From: an uncultured Bacteroidales bacterium
GTDB lineage: Bacteria > Bacteroidota > Bacteroidia > Bacteroidales > UBA932
NCBI GenBank assembly: GCA_900318355.1
Contig: ONKE01000060.1
Span: 1-41,250, forward strand
Length of the DNA stretch: 41,250 nt
Direction: 5' to 3'
The notes beneath the pieces were generated by a model that did no database searches, was not told the DNA's origin, and was given only the letters and a program-made list of their open reading frames with translations. This document shows, in pieces, positions 1 through 8,631 of this stretch. Position 1 is the stretch's first letter. Each line of letters begins with the position of its first letter. The position numbers and the translations under genes are program-made.

Positions 1-1
1 C

Positions 2-1093
2 GACCTGCCTCTGAAGGACTTCACGTACCCTGGCAGTGACGGCAAGTATGATCCGACCCAGGCGAGCTTCATCCGTTTCCTGTGCAATGCCAACACCAAT
101 GGCAAGTGGATTGTCTATCAGATGAAAGACCTCTTCGTGTATGCGGCCGAGCCGGTTAGCATTGCTGTGGACAAGACTCAGCTTTCAGCTGCAGGTGCCG
201 GTGAAGCCCTTACGATAAACCTCTCCAATGCCGTTCCCGGACTTCAGATTGCCGCTCCTGAATGGGCTCCCGTAACAGTTGGCGGAAAAGTGTTGACTGT
301 CAATGTTGCTGCCAACAGCGACGCAAAGAATGCCCGTCTGGGGACGATTAAACTCTCGGCTAGCGGTGCTGATGATGTGGTGATTCCCATTGCTCAAGGT
401 GCCGCCGGTTGCAAAGTTCTGTTCGATCCGTTTAACACAGAAGCGCTTAGTGACGTCTGGAAAGGTGACATATCCGGTTCGGAAGCCCATATCGACGGAG
501 GTATATTGGTTCTGCACGGTGATTCCGGCGACAAACTGAACCCGCTCTTCAATACTGCGGCGAAGGTTCGTCGTCAGGCCAGTGAGGGCTACAACACCAT
601 TATTGCCACGATTGATATCAAGGCCGATGGTGCTGAAGGTGGCTTGCAGCTGTTCAACACCAATGCCTATGATGGTGGTGCTTATAAATTCGACATGCCG
701 AACTACCGTTACTTCACTTCAGCCGGAGCCGGTTCAAACGGCGGCGGATTCTATGGCTTCAACAAGGGTGGTCTTGCTGCTGCTGACGGATGGAACTGCC
801 GGGCCGGAACGGGCCCTGTAAGCCAGTGGATGCGTCTGGAAATCAGCAATGTCGATCGTGGCCTGACTGAGCATACGATCGGTTCTGACTGGGGCGCCGC
901 ATATATTTGGAGTTTGGAGGCGGATGCCAATGGCGTTCTCCAGCCCAAGGACGTCCTCTGGGTAAAGGAACTCTGGTGGTGGAATGACGGCGACAACCAG
1001 CCGCGTACCGATTACGGCTACATAGGCGTTTGGGGCCGCAGTGCCAATGTCGTATCTCTGAAGAACTTCGTTGTCTCCTACACGGACAAGTAG
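2..1093 (+). CDS. Partial surface glycan-binding-type protein (BACON-like plus lectin-like C-terminal domain)
   Basis: The frame is open to the left window edge, so the true start lies outside; 363 residues are visible. The first ~40 visible residues look like the end of a beta-jelly-roll carbohydrate-binding domain (a strand with LPLKDFTYPG, then a terminal DLFVYA strand). Residues ~45-135 resemble a BACON or Ig-like domain (PVSIAVDKTQL start, IPIAQGAAG end). Residues ~140-363 form a Trp/Gly/Asn-rich beta-sandwich of concanavalin/LamG type, including the run WVKELWWWNDGD. No catalytic motif is visible. It sits 67 nt upstream of a lipoprotein and a GH92 gene on the same strand, so a role in binding glycan at the cell surface is inferred from context. 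Domain names are by pattern only. It could also be the C-terminal part of an enzyme whose catalytic domain lies off-window. Confidence 0.7.
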   Translation, partial: DLPLKDFTYPGSDGKYDPTQASFIRFLCNANTNGKWIVYQMKDLFVYAAEPVSIAVDKTQLSAAGAGEALTINLSNAVPGLQIAAPEWAPVTVGGKVLTVNVAANSDAKNARLGTIKLSASGADDVVIPIAQGAAGCKVLFDPFNTEALSDVWKGDISGSEAHIDGGILVLHGDSGDKLNPLFNTAAKVRRQASEGYNTIIATIDIKADGAEGGLQLFNTNAYDGGAYKFDMPNYRYFTSAGAGSNGGGFYGFNKGGLAAADGWNCRAGTGPVSQWMRLEISNVDRGLTEHTIGSDWGAAYIWSLEADANGVLQPKDVLWVKELWWWNDGDNQPRTDYGYIGVWGRSANVVSLKNFVVSYTDK

Positions 1094-1108
1094 TTTTCAC
1101 CTCAGGTC

Positions 1109-1130
1109 GGAGGAGGGTGATACCTCCTCC
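1109..1130 (+). other. Intergenic stem-loop inside the glycan-utilisation operon
   Basis: A perfect 8-bp stem (GGAGGAGG at 1109-1116 against CCTCCTCC at 1123-1130) with a 6-nt loop lies in the 67-nt gap between the binding-protein gene and the downstream lipoprotein gene. No U-tract follows, so it is not a classical intrinsic terminator. Such hairpins can protect the 3' end of an upstream message or set a step in expression within an operon. That role is inference. Confidence 0.5.
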
Positions 1131-1160
1131 GGTCGCCAATTTAACCGCATTATTATTGTC

Positions 1161-2594
1161 ATGATTAAGAGAGTGTCAATCATCATGTTCCTTGCGGCCC
1201 TCCTTATGGGTTGCTCCAAGCCCGCATCCGATTCCGAGCGGGTTTTCACCATTACCTTCGATACTGGTGGGGGAGAGCCTGCACCTGCAGCGCAACAGAT
1301 CGGCAAAGGCGGCTTCATTACCGAACCTGTCGAACAACCCGTTCTCGGTGCCGGCGTCTTTTCCGGATGGTATACGCAGACCGGCCTGAAATTCAATTTC
1401 AAGAGCACTCCGGTGACCAAAGACATCACGTTGGTGGCCCGGTATTGGGACGGTCCCAAGCGCTATTTCGTCATTAACGATTACGACTGGTCATATCTGG
1501 AAAAAGCCATTGCGTCTTATTTCGGATCTGCAGTCGGGCACGACGTCGCCGTCGGTCAGGGTCTGCTGTTCTATATCTTCCAGCGTCCTCTCGAAACCCA
1601 TCTGAATACTTTGAGACGTCACTTGGAGCTTTCTCAGGAGTATGATGTTCCGGTATTGGTTCAATTGGACCCCATTACGTTCTGGGACGGCGTCCCCGAG
1701 TTGTGGAACTGGTTTGATCCCGATCTGCCCGGTTACGACCCGGACAATCGTGAGAACGTTGAGTGGACCTCCTGGTCAAGCGAGGACGCAGTCAAGATCG
1801 GCTGGCTCAACTGGGGAAGCCAGATCCGCCTCAAACCCATGGCCAACTTGTTTGCACCTGCTTATCAGGAAGCCGTGAAGACTCGCATGGAAGCCATGAT
1901 CGGGGTGGTCGATCAGTGGTACAAAGCCCTTCCTGAGACCAAGAAACACCTTCTCATAGGAATAAAAATAACCGGAGAGCTGGGCGTCGGTGTAAATAAC
2001 TGGTATTACACGGGCGGAAATGATCTGTATGGAAAGAGTGCTGACAATGACCCCCGCTCCGGAATCAACTCGTATAATAAGCCGTCTCGCAGCAACGGCG
2101 CCGTTTCCACAATCGGATATGCCGGATGCAAATATGCGGGTATCAAGACCTCCGGCGCCCTGGACGGGAATGATATTGCGGCATTGGAAGCGAAGTTCAC
2201 CCTTTTCGTGAGCAAGATTGCCAGGTCTTTCGATATTCCCCGTGACAAAATATTCGCGCATGCCGGTGGAGTGGGCAATGACCTGGATGCCTGTATCAAC
2301 GACCTGGTCTGCCCCTCATGGAGCTTCTATGGGGCAGATGCATCGGATGCAAAAAACGCCAGCTACTGCCTCGACCTGTTCAAGAATTCCTCCGCTCCCC
2401 ATTGGGGCGTTGCCGAGTGGGCTATTTCCGGTTCGGCGGATGTATGGGCCCGGGCGATTCGGAATGCCTTTGAAATCGAGGGCTGTTATTTCCTCTCGGC
2501 GTATTGCAATGTGATTGGCAACAACAATGGAACGACAGTGAATCAGAATGCCGTACAAGGCGTTCTGGACGTGATTCAGCATGATACATATTAA
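1161..2594 (+). CDS. Lipoprotein with InlB-like repeat and putative clan GH-A glycosidase domain (paralogue A)
   Basis: A 477-residue protein. The start at 1161 is chosen over an upstream in-frame ATG at 1071 because it begins a lipoprotein signal peptide (MIKRVSIIMFLAALLMGC, Cys18). Residues ~29-95 resemble an InlB B-repeat/Listeria-Bacteroides repeat (FDTGGGEP, then GWYTQTGLKFNF). Residues ~97-477 form a TIM-barrel-like domain I cannot assign to a named family. It has two conserved acids placed as in clan GH-A glycosidases: Glu273 in KITGELGVGVNNWYY and Glu419 in WGVAEWAI. The same domain recurs in the lipoprotein at 4874-6718, with both glutamates kept. It is 12 nt upstream of the GH92 gene, so co-transcription and a role on the same glycan are likely. 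Glycosidase activity is inferred from motif spacing; the substrate is unknown. Confidence 0.7.
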   Translation: MIKRVSIIMFLAALLMGCSKPASDSERVFTITFDTGGGEPAPAAQQIGKGGFITEPVEQPVLGAGVFSGWYTQTGLKFNFKSTPVTKDITLVARYWDGPKRYFVINDYDWSYLEKAIASYFGSAVGHDVAVGQGLLFYIFQRPLETHLNTLRRHLELSQEYDVPVLVQLDPITFWDGVPELWNWFDPDLPGYDPDNRENVEWTSWSSEDAVKIGWLNWGSQIRLKPMANLFAPAYQEAVKTRMEAMIGVVDQWYKALPETKKHLLIGIKITGELGVGVNNWYYTGGNDLYGKSADNDPRSGINSYNKPSRSNGAVSTIGYAGCKYAGIKTSGALDGNDIAALEAKFTLFVSKIARSFDIPRDKIFAHAGGVGNDLDACINDLVCPSWSFYGADASDAKNASYCLDLFKNSSAPHWGVAEWAISGSADVWARAIRNAFEIEGCYFLSAYCNVIGNNNGTTVNQNAVQGVLDVIQHDTY

Positions 2595-2606
2595 GTCTCC
2601 GATACT

Positions 2607-4850
2607 ATGAAAAGAGTACTTTTTGCTTTAACCGCAATCGCCCTTTGCTGTGTTGTCAGGGCGGAAGACTTCACGCGTTTTGTCGACCCTATGATCGGGG
2701 CGGACAACGGTGGTTATGTGTTTCCCGGAGCGACGGTGCCGTATGGCATGGTCAAACTGGGCCCGGACTGCGGACGGCTCACTGAAAATGCGGGTTGGCA
2801 GAAAGGTGCACCGGTCGTGGGTTTTTCACATACCCATCTCAACGGCTCCGGCGGTGGCTGTAAATATGGGAACATCCTTATGATGCCGACAGTCGGCGAT
2901 TTGGATGTTGCAGATTACGCTTCGCCCTATTCTCGCGAGAATGCGCAAGTAGGTCTGTTTGGTATCCACTTGGACCGTTACGATGTTGACGTGCGGCTAA
3001 GCGCATCCCGGCATGCCGGCTTTCATGAATACACCTTCCCCGAGACGGATAAGGCCAATGTGCTGATTGATCTGGGTAAGTTTCTGGCGTCCATCGAGAT
3101 TCAGGAGTTTGTAGGCAGCGAGGTAACGGTTTTGTCCGATACTGAAGTACAGGGTTATTCCCGTGTGCGGGGCGGATGGAATTACTCTGAGGCTTATACG
3201 GTCTATTTCTATGCGAAATTCGACACCCCTTTTGAATCCTTCTCCACGTGGCGTGAAGGGAAAACATATCCCGGAGTCGCCGCGCAGAGTGACCGGAATA
3301 CTCCCTGCGGGGCATGCCTGACGTTCAATACGAAGGGGCGTCGGACGATCCGCGTCAAGGTGGGCATTTCCTATATGGGCTGCAACAGGGCTCGTGAAAA
3401 TGCTGCCGAAATCGTTTCCTGGGATATAGAGGATGTGCGTAAGGGAGCAGTCGCGCAGTGGAATGAAATTCTGTCCCAGGTCGCTCTCGAAGGTGGTTCA
3501 GAGGATGCCAGGAAGATATTCTACTCCTCGTTCTATCGGGTTTTTATGCAGCCGACCGATTTCAGGGGCGAGAATCCTAAATGGATTACTGATGAGCCGT
3601 ACTATGGCGACTATCACGCTATCTGGGACACCTTCCGTGCGACGCACCCGATGATTAATCTGTTCCGTCCCACTCGTGGCGCTGAAATGGTTCAGAGCCT
3701 GGTGGAGATAGGGGAGTTTGACAAGTATATCCCGGATGCGAGATCAAGTCATTGGAGTGGTCGGACGCAGGGCGGCTCGAATGCAGACATGCTTATTGCA
3801 GATGCTTTTGTCAAAGGCCTGAAAGGCGTCGATTATGAGCGCGCCCTGAAGGGAATGCTAAAGAGTGCTACTGTGCCGCCTGGTAACGATGAGAGGCAGT
3901 ATGGACGAGGCGGACTGCCGGATTATAACACTCTCGGCTATGTCTCCACCGCATACGAACGCGGTTGTTCGCGCACGTTTGAATACTCTGCCAACGATTA
4001 TGCGATCGCGACGGTAGCCCGCGGATTAGGCCATGAGGATATCTATCAGGAATATGCCTCCAAATCGCATAACTGGGAAAACTTATGGAACCCCAATATT
4101 GAGAGCATGGGGTTCAAAGGCTTCTGCTGGCCACGCAATCAGGACGGATCATGGCTTAGCGATCCTTCATTCACCGTATTTTCGTCAGGGTCGTTCCCGC
4201 ACCAGTTTTATGAGACGTTCTCATGGGAACTGTCATTCTATGTCCCTCATGACATGAAGCGCCTGATAGAAAAGATGGGAGGGCGGGAGTCGTTTACCCG
4301 TCGGCTCGATACCTATTTCAATGAAAGCTTTCCGGCGGAGACCCGTAACCAGCTTCTTTTCTACACCAAGCTCGTTGGGATGTGTCAGATTTCCAATGAA
4401 CCTTGTTTCCTGACGCCATCCTTATATGCATATGTCGGCGAGCCTTACAAGACAGCCGCGATTGTCAGGCGAATTCTCCGCGAAATGTACACGTCGCAGC
4501 GGGATGGCGTCCCCGGTAACGATGACTCCGGTTCCATGGGGGCCTGGTATGCTTTCCATACCTTAGGCTTCTATCCCAATCCCGGCCAGGATGTGTATTT
4601 GATTTCCAGTCCGGTGTTCCCGAAGGCCACGTTGACATTTGAGGACGGCAAGCAGTTGGTTATCACGGCCCGGAATGCTTCGGAAAAGAATATTTACATA
4701 AAGTCCTGCAAGTTGAACGGAAAACCGCTGAACCGTTGTTGGCTCCGTCACGGTGAAATCATAGGCGGCGGCACGCTGGAATTTGAAATGACGTCAAAGC
4801 CGACGTCCTGGGCTACGGAAGGTTTGCTACCGCCGTCACTCTCAGATTAA
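2607..4850 (+). CDS. GH92 alpha-mannosidase, secreted
   Basis: A 747-residue protein, full length for GH92, which are calcium-dependent inverting exo-alpha-mannosidases common in Bacteroidota. The signal peptide (MKRVLFALTAIALCCVVRA, probable cleavage before ED) suggests periplasmic export. Family hallmarks are the N-terminal VDPMIGADNGGYVFPGATVPYGM, GFSHTHLNGSG, YHAIWDTFRATHP, the SNEP motif carrying the likely general acid (Glu598), and the GNDDSGSMGAW motif carrying the acidic base residues (Asp639/Asp640). It lies between two paralogous lipoproteins (12 nt after the first, 23 nt before the second), which points to one operon for a mannose-containing glycan such as yeast mannan or an N-glycan. 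The linkage cleaved cannot be read from sequence. Confidence 0.93.
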   Translation: MKRVLFALTAIALCCVVRAEDFTRFVDPMIGADNGGYVFPGATVPYGMVKLGPDCGRLTENAGWQKGAPVVGFSHTHLNGSGGGCKYGNILMMPTVGDLDVADYASPYSRENAQVGLFGIHLDRYDVDVRLSASRHAGFHEYTFPETDKANVLIDLGKFLASIEIQEFVGSEVTVLSDTEVQGYSRVRGGWNYSEAYTVYFYAKFDTPFESFSTWREGKTYPGVAAQSDRNTPCGACLTFNTKGRRTIRVKVGISYMGCNRARENAAEIVSWDIEDVRKGAVAQWNEILSQVALEGGSEDARKIFYSSFYRVFMQPTDFRGENPKWITDEPYYGDYHAIWDTFRATHPMINLFRPTRGAEMVQSLVEIGEFDKYIPDARSSHWSGRTQGGSNADMLIADAFVKGLKGVDYERALKGMLKSATVPPGNDERQYGRGGLPDYNTLGYVSTAYERGCSRTFEYSANDYAIATVARGLGHEDIYQEYASKSHNWENLWNPNIESMGFKGFCWPRNQDGSWLSDPSFTVFSSGSFPHQFYETFSWELSFYVPHDMKRLIEKMGGRESFTRRLDTYFNESFPAETRNQLLFYTKLVGMCQISNEPCFLTPSLYAYVGEPYKTAAIVRRILREMYTSQRDGVPGNDDSGSMGAWYAFHTLGFYPNPGQDVYLISSPVFPKATLTFEDGKQLVITARNASEKNIYIKSCKLNGKPLNRCWLRHGEIIGGGTLEFEMTSKPTSWATEGLLPPSLSD

Positions 4851-4873
4851 CTGTTGATCCCCCCTCTGAATGT

Positions 4874-6718
4874 ATGCGTCTTGCCGATAGACTGTTGCTC
4901 ATTTCGCTGAGCTTTATGATACTTGCAGGTTGTTCCTCCGGAACGATGGACAATATCGCCGGAGGGACAATGGCCGAGTTTGAACTTACGTGTTCCATAA
5001 ACAATTTCGAGCCCACGAAGGCATCGATGAGCGGGCTGCAGATGCAATGGTCTGAAGGAGACGTGATTATAATCAGCGCCGGAGGGAAGACATATCCTTT
5101 TACGACCGTGTCCGGCGGCCCGGTTGCCGTATTCAAAGGCCGGTTGCCGGCTGATTCCGGTCAAATCTTGGCAAGATTCGAGGCAAGTGTCGAGGCGGTC
5201 CAGAATGGAGATCCATCTGCATATATCCCTTGTTCGGCAAGTGCCGACCTTCGCGTAACAAAAACTCTTGATTTCAGTCCTGAAGTCGCATTGGTGCGTA
5301 TTCAGGTGGATCGTGAAGATATCAGGTACATACAGATTACCGGAAACGGTGAAATTGCCGACGGCAGCAAGGCCGTCCGGAGAATGCCGGACTCGGGCCG
5401 TATGCTGGAGCCCGGAAATGTCTACGTGGTTGTTCGGCCTGAAGCGGAAGGGCAGCTGACGGTCGTAGCCGTCAGCGACAGGGGCGTATACAGTATCAGC
5501 CTGTCCGACATATCGGCAGGAGACTGTCGCGTGGTATCCGATGCCGTTTCTGCGTGGACGAACAATGTGGCGGACGGTCCGGCCCGGTATATTTTCATCC
5601 AAACGGCCGACTGGCAGTATAACAGTTCACTTATCGCGGAGAACTTCGGCCCGTGGGACGGCAAGGATCTGGCCGTCGGAGAAGCAGCGATGTTCTATAT
5701 CTTCGAGCGCCCGATAACGACCCTGAATGCTGAACTACGGAACCATCTTGAAGCGTCTCAGAGGAGCGGTGTCCCTATCTTTGTGGAATTGGATCCCATC
5801 ACATTCTGGGACGATGCCCCTGAGCTGTGGAACTGGTTCGATCCTTCACTTCCCGGTTACGATCCGGACAACAGGGAAAATGTCGAATGGACTTCATGGT
5901 CCAGTGAGGATGCCGTGAAAATAGGCTGGCTCAATTGGGGGCGTCAGATTCGTCTTAAGCCTATGGCCAACCTTTTCAGCCCGGCCTATCAGGCGGCGGT
6001 CCGCCAGAGGATGGGGCGCTTGTTAAGCACGGTGTCGGAATGGTACGAAGCCCTCCCGGATGACAAAAAGTACTTGCTTGCGGGTATAAAGATCATCGGT
6101 GAATTCGGTTTCGGCGTCAATAACTGGTACTACCCCGATGGCAACAAATACTACGATAAAGACCCTTCCGGCGATCCCCTGAGCGGAATTACGCGTTCAA
6201 AAGACCCTTCGTGGGGAGTGCAGCAGATGGGGTATGCCGCGCTTTCCTATTCGGGAATCAAGACATCGGGTACCATAACCGCTTCGGATATCGTAGAACT
6301 GGAAAGAGCGTATGTCCGCTGGCTGGCCGGAGTCGTTGAAGAATATGGTTTTCCCCGCGAAGTGCTTTTCGCGCATGCCGGATCTTGGAATGAGCACCTG
6401 TCGTCCTGCATTGATGAGCGTGTGTGCCCTTCCTGGTCATGGTACAGTCGTGACAATATATCTTCCGACTCATACATTATGGGCCTTATCCGTGATTCGT
6501 CAGCTCCATGGTGGGGCGTTGCGGAGTGGGCGATCGGGTCGGGAAGCAGTGCTACATACAAGCGTCTTCTTGGTGAGTTGCTCTCAAACGGCGGATGTCG
6601 CTTTGTCTCCATTTTCGAGAATGTCGTGGGAGACAACGGTTCCACTGCGCCCAATCAGGCTGCGGTTACGGCCATCCAGGAGCTGCTCTCCGAATCCGGT
6701 CCGGGAGTCGGAAAATAG
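4874..6718 (+). CDS. Lipoprotein with fimbrillin-like N-terminus and putative clan GH-A glycosidase domain (paralogue B)
   Basis: A 614-residue protein with a lipoprotein signal peptide (MRLADRLLLISLSFMILAGC, Cys20). Residues ~30-235 look like the fimbrillin/Mfa-like beta-sandwich used as an N-terminal module in Bacteroidota (TKASMSGLQMQWSEGDVIII, then an AYIPCSAS strand). Residues ~240-614 match the catalytic-type domain of the lipoprotein at 1161-2594. Glu410 (IKIIGEFGFGVNNWYY) and Glu551 (WGVAEWAIG) are equivalent to Glu273 and Glu419 there. A ~60-residue block around ELWNWFDP, NRENVEWTSWSSED and QIRLKPMANLF is almost identical between the two. It is 23 nt after the GH92 gene and is the last visible gene of the operon. 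A surface lipoprotein glycosidase is my best guess; no family name can be supported. Confidence 0.7.
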   Translation: MRLADRLLLISLSFMILAGCSSGTMDNIAGGTMAEFELTCSINNFEPTKASMSGLQMQWSEGDVIIISAGGKTYPFTTVSGGPVAVFKGRLPADSGQILARFEASVEAVQNGDPSAYIPCSASADLRVTKTLDFSPEVALVRIQVDREDIRYIQITGNGEIADGSKAVRRMPDSGRMLEPGNVYVVVRPEAEGQLTVVAVSDRGVYSISLSDISAGDCRVVSDAVSAWTNNVADGPARYIFIQTADWQYNSSLIAENFGPWDGKDLAVGEAAMFYIFERPITTLNAELRNHLEASQRSGVPIFVELDPITFWDDAPELWNWFDPSLPGYDPDNRENVEWTSWSSEDAVKIGWLNWGRQIRLKPMANLFSPAYQAAVRQRMGRLLSTVSEWYEALPDDKKYLLAGIKIIGEFGFGVNNWYYPDGNKYYDKDPSGDPLSGITRSKDPSWGVQQMGYAALSYSGIKTSGTITASDIVELERAYVRWLAGVVEEYGFPREVLFAHAGSWNEHLSSCIDERVCPSWSWYSRDNISSDSYIMGLIRDSSAPWWGVAEWAIGSGSSATYKRLLGELLSNGGCRFVSIFENVVGDNGSTAPNQAAVTAIQELLSESGPGVGK

Positions 6719-6792
6719 TTGCGTTGAGACTCTATGCCCGCCCGGGGCAGAAAAATATTCGCCGCCGGAGGTGAAATCAAGTCAAGAATTGT

Positions 6793-6800
6793 TATCTTTG
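6793..6800 (+). promoter_or_regulatory. -7 promoter element TATCTTTG for engB
   Basis: A perfect match to the Bacteroidota -7 consensus TAnnTTTG. No TTG -33 element is seen at the expected distance. The last base lies only 4 nt before the engB ATG, so initiation a few bases downstream would give a leaderless or nearly leaderless message. Confidence 0.55.
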
Positions 6801-6804
6801 CATT

Positions 6805-7401
6805 ATGAAAATCAAAGAGGCAAAATTTGCTGGGAGCAGCGTCAATGTATCCGGAAAGCCGGCGCGTAGGCTCCCCGAGTTTGCCTTCATCGGCAGGTCG
6901 AACGTCGGCAAGTCCTCCCTCATCAACATGCTGTGCGGCAACCGCAAGCTTGCCATGACCTCCGCCACCCCCGGCAAGACCAAGCTGGTCAACCATTTCC
7001 TTATCAACGACGCCTGGTACCTCGTGGACCTCCCGGGCTACGGATTCGCCAAGATGTCCCAGCGCGACAGGGACTTCCTCCATGGCGTCATAAGCAATTT
7101 CCTGACATATTCAGAGGAACTTGAAATGATATTCGTCCTTGTCGACGCCCGTCACGACGTCCAGAAGATAGACCTGGACTTCATGGACGAGCTCCGCGAA
7201 AATGACATACCCTTCGGCATCATTTTCACCAAGGGCGACAAAATGGGGCCGGTTGCCCTCCAGCGTCAGATGGACGCCTACAAAAACAACCTGCTGCAAA
7301 AATGGGAGGGGCTTCCTCCCTGCTTCGCCACATCGTCCCAGACGGGTCTCGGTCGCGACGAAGTGCTTGGCCACATCGAATCAATCCTTAACAATCGGTA
7401 A
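6805..7401 (+). CDS. engB: Ribosome biogenesis GTPase EngB/YsxC/YihA
   Basis: A 198-residue single-domain GTPase of the TrmE-Era-EngA-YihA family, needed for large-subunit ribosome assembly. Visible motifs are the P-loop GRSNVGKSS (from Gly30), the switch region TSATPGKTKLVNHF, the G3 motif DLPGYG, the TKGD base-specificity motif and the CFATSS end motif. Start and length fit the family (MKIKEAKFAGSSVNV leading into PEFAFIGRSNVGKS). It is the first gene of a tight cluster with prs (3-nt gap), a small membrane protein and der. A -7 element ends 4 nt before the ATG. Confidence 0.95.
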   Translation: MKIKEAKFAGSSVNVSGKPARRLPEFAFIGRSNVGKSSLINMLCGNRKLAMTSATPGKTKLVNHFLINDAWYLVDLPGYGFAKMSQRDRDFLHGVISNFLTYSEELEMIFVLVDARHDVQKIDLDFMDELRENDIPFGIIFTKGDKMGPVALQRQMDAYKNNLLQKWEGLPPCFATSSQTGLGRDEVLGHIESILNNR

Positions 7402-7404
7402 GCT

Positions 7405-8382
7405 ATGCAATTCGAACACAGAATGGAGGTCTTCGCATGCCGCAGTTCAAGGGGCTTTGCGGAGAAGGTCGTGGAAGCGATCAACCAGCGCAGGGAAGGC
7501 GACGAGCCGCTGCTCAATCTCGGCGCCCTGGAGGTGTCCCAGTTCAGTGACGGCGAGTTCCAGCCGGCATTCACCGAGAGCGTCCGTGGGGCGATGGTAT
7601 TCATCATTTCGTCTACGTTCCCTCCGGCAGACAACCTGATGGAACTTCTTCTGACCATCGATGCCGCCAAGCGTGCGTCAGCTTCGAAAGTAATCGCTGT
7701 CATGCCTTATTTCGGCTGGGCCCGCCAGGACCGCAAAGACAGGCCCCGCGTCTCGATCGGAGCCAAGCTGGTGGCCAACCTCCTGCGTGCCGCCGGAGCC
7801 GACAGGGTCATGACGTGCGACCTCCACGCCGACCAGATCCAGGGCTTCTTCGATATCCCTGTGGACCATGTCTACGCAAGCCACGTGTTCATCCCCTATA
7901 TCAAGTCCCTCGGCCTGAAAGACCTTTCCATAGCGGCCCCCGACATGGGCGGCGCGAAGAGGGCCAATGCCTATGCCCGCGACCTTGCCTGCCCGGTCAT
8001 CATCGCCCACAAGTCGCGTGAAAAGGCCAACGTGGTGGCCTCCATCACCGCCATCGGCGAAGTCGAAGGACGCAACATCATCATCGTCGACGACATGGTA
8101 GACACTGCCGGCACGCTGACCAAAGCCGCCGACGTCCTCATGGAAAAAGGCGCCGCGAGCGTCAGGGCCTGCTGCACCCACGCAGTGCTCTCCGGCCCGG
8201 CATACGAGCGCATCGCCTCTTCGGCTCTGACCGAGCTCATCGTCACCGACACCATCCCCCTGTCCGACGACCCCGCGAAAGACAAGTCCAAGATCAAGGT
8301 GGTATCGATGGCCGGCACCTTCGCCCACATCATCCGCAGGGTCTATAACTACCTGCCGATCAGCACCGAATTTGTATTTTAA
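7405..8382 (+). CDS. prs: Ribose-phosphate pyrophosphokinase (PRPP synthetase)
   Basis: A 325-residue enzyme transferring pyrophosphate from ATP to ribose 5-phosphate, giving PRPP for nucleotide, histidine, tryptophan and NAD synthesis. Seen are the flexible-loop/ATP region ARQDRKDRPR, DLHADQIQGFFDIPVDH, KSREKANVV and the PRPP-binding loop IIIVDDMVDTAGTLTKA. Length is normal. Another ATG lies six codons downstream (MEVFACRSS); the first is preferred because it is 3 nt from the engB stop. It is cytoplasmic and translationally coupled to its neighbours. Confidence 0.95.
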   Translation: MQFEHRMEVFACRSSRGFAEKVVEAINQRREGDEPLLNLGALEVSQFSDGEFQPAFTESVRGAMVFIISSTFPPADNLMELLLTIDAAKRASASKVIAVMPYFGWARQDRKDRPRVSIGAKLVANLLRAAGADRVMTCDLHADQIQGFFDIPVDHVYASHVFIPYIKSLGLKDLSIAAPDMGGAKRANAYARDLACPVIIAHKSREKANVVASITAIGEVEGRNIIIVDDMVDTAGTLTKAADVLMEKGAASVRACCTHAVLSGPAYERIASSALTELIVTDTIPLSDDPAKDKSKIKVVSMAGTFAHIIRRVYNYLPISTEFVF

Positions 8383-8388
8383 GAGAGT

Positions 8389-8622
8389 ATGAAAGTCTTT
8401 CTCGCAGCGCTCCTCTTTCTGGGCATAGGCGTCTTCGCCATGTGCTTCAACATCATTTTCCGGGGCAAGGAATTCCCCAACTCCGATGTCGGAAGCAACG
8501 AGCAGATGCGCCGGATAGGCATACGCTGTTACAAGGAAGACGACGCGGAGGCGCAGCGCAAGGTCTGCACCGGCAACTACTCCGAAGCCTGCAAGGACTG
8601 CGGGCTGCTTAACAAGAAATAA
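8389..8622 (+). CDS. Small membrane-anchored Cys-containing protein of unknown function
   Basis: 77 residues. The N-terminal hydrophobic segment (~residues 3-24, VFLAALLFLGIGVFAMCFNIIF) is followed by a hydrophilic tail with clustered cysteines (CYKEDD, CTGNYSEACKDC), which might bind metal or form disulfides. It lies 6 nt after prs and 9 nt before der on the same strand, so it is clearly part of this operon. The cysteine spacing does not match the NqrM family I first considered. No function can be assigned. Confidence 0.8.
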   Translation: MKVFLAALLFLGIGVFAMCFNIIFRGKEFPNSDVGSNEQMRRIGIRCYKEDDAEAQRKVCTGNYSEACKDCGLLNKK

Positions 8623-8631
8623 CTCTTACCC

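Noticed and set aside
6735-6749. Terminator after the left-edge operon
   Set aside because: The TGCCC/GGGCA stem is only 5 bp and is followed by an A-run, not a T-run.
8389-8622. NqrM (Na+-NQR maturation) identity for the small membrane protein
   Set aside because: The cysteine pattern differs from NqrM and no nqr genes are nearby.
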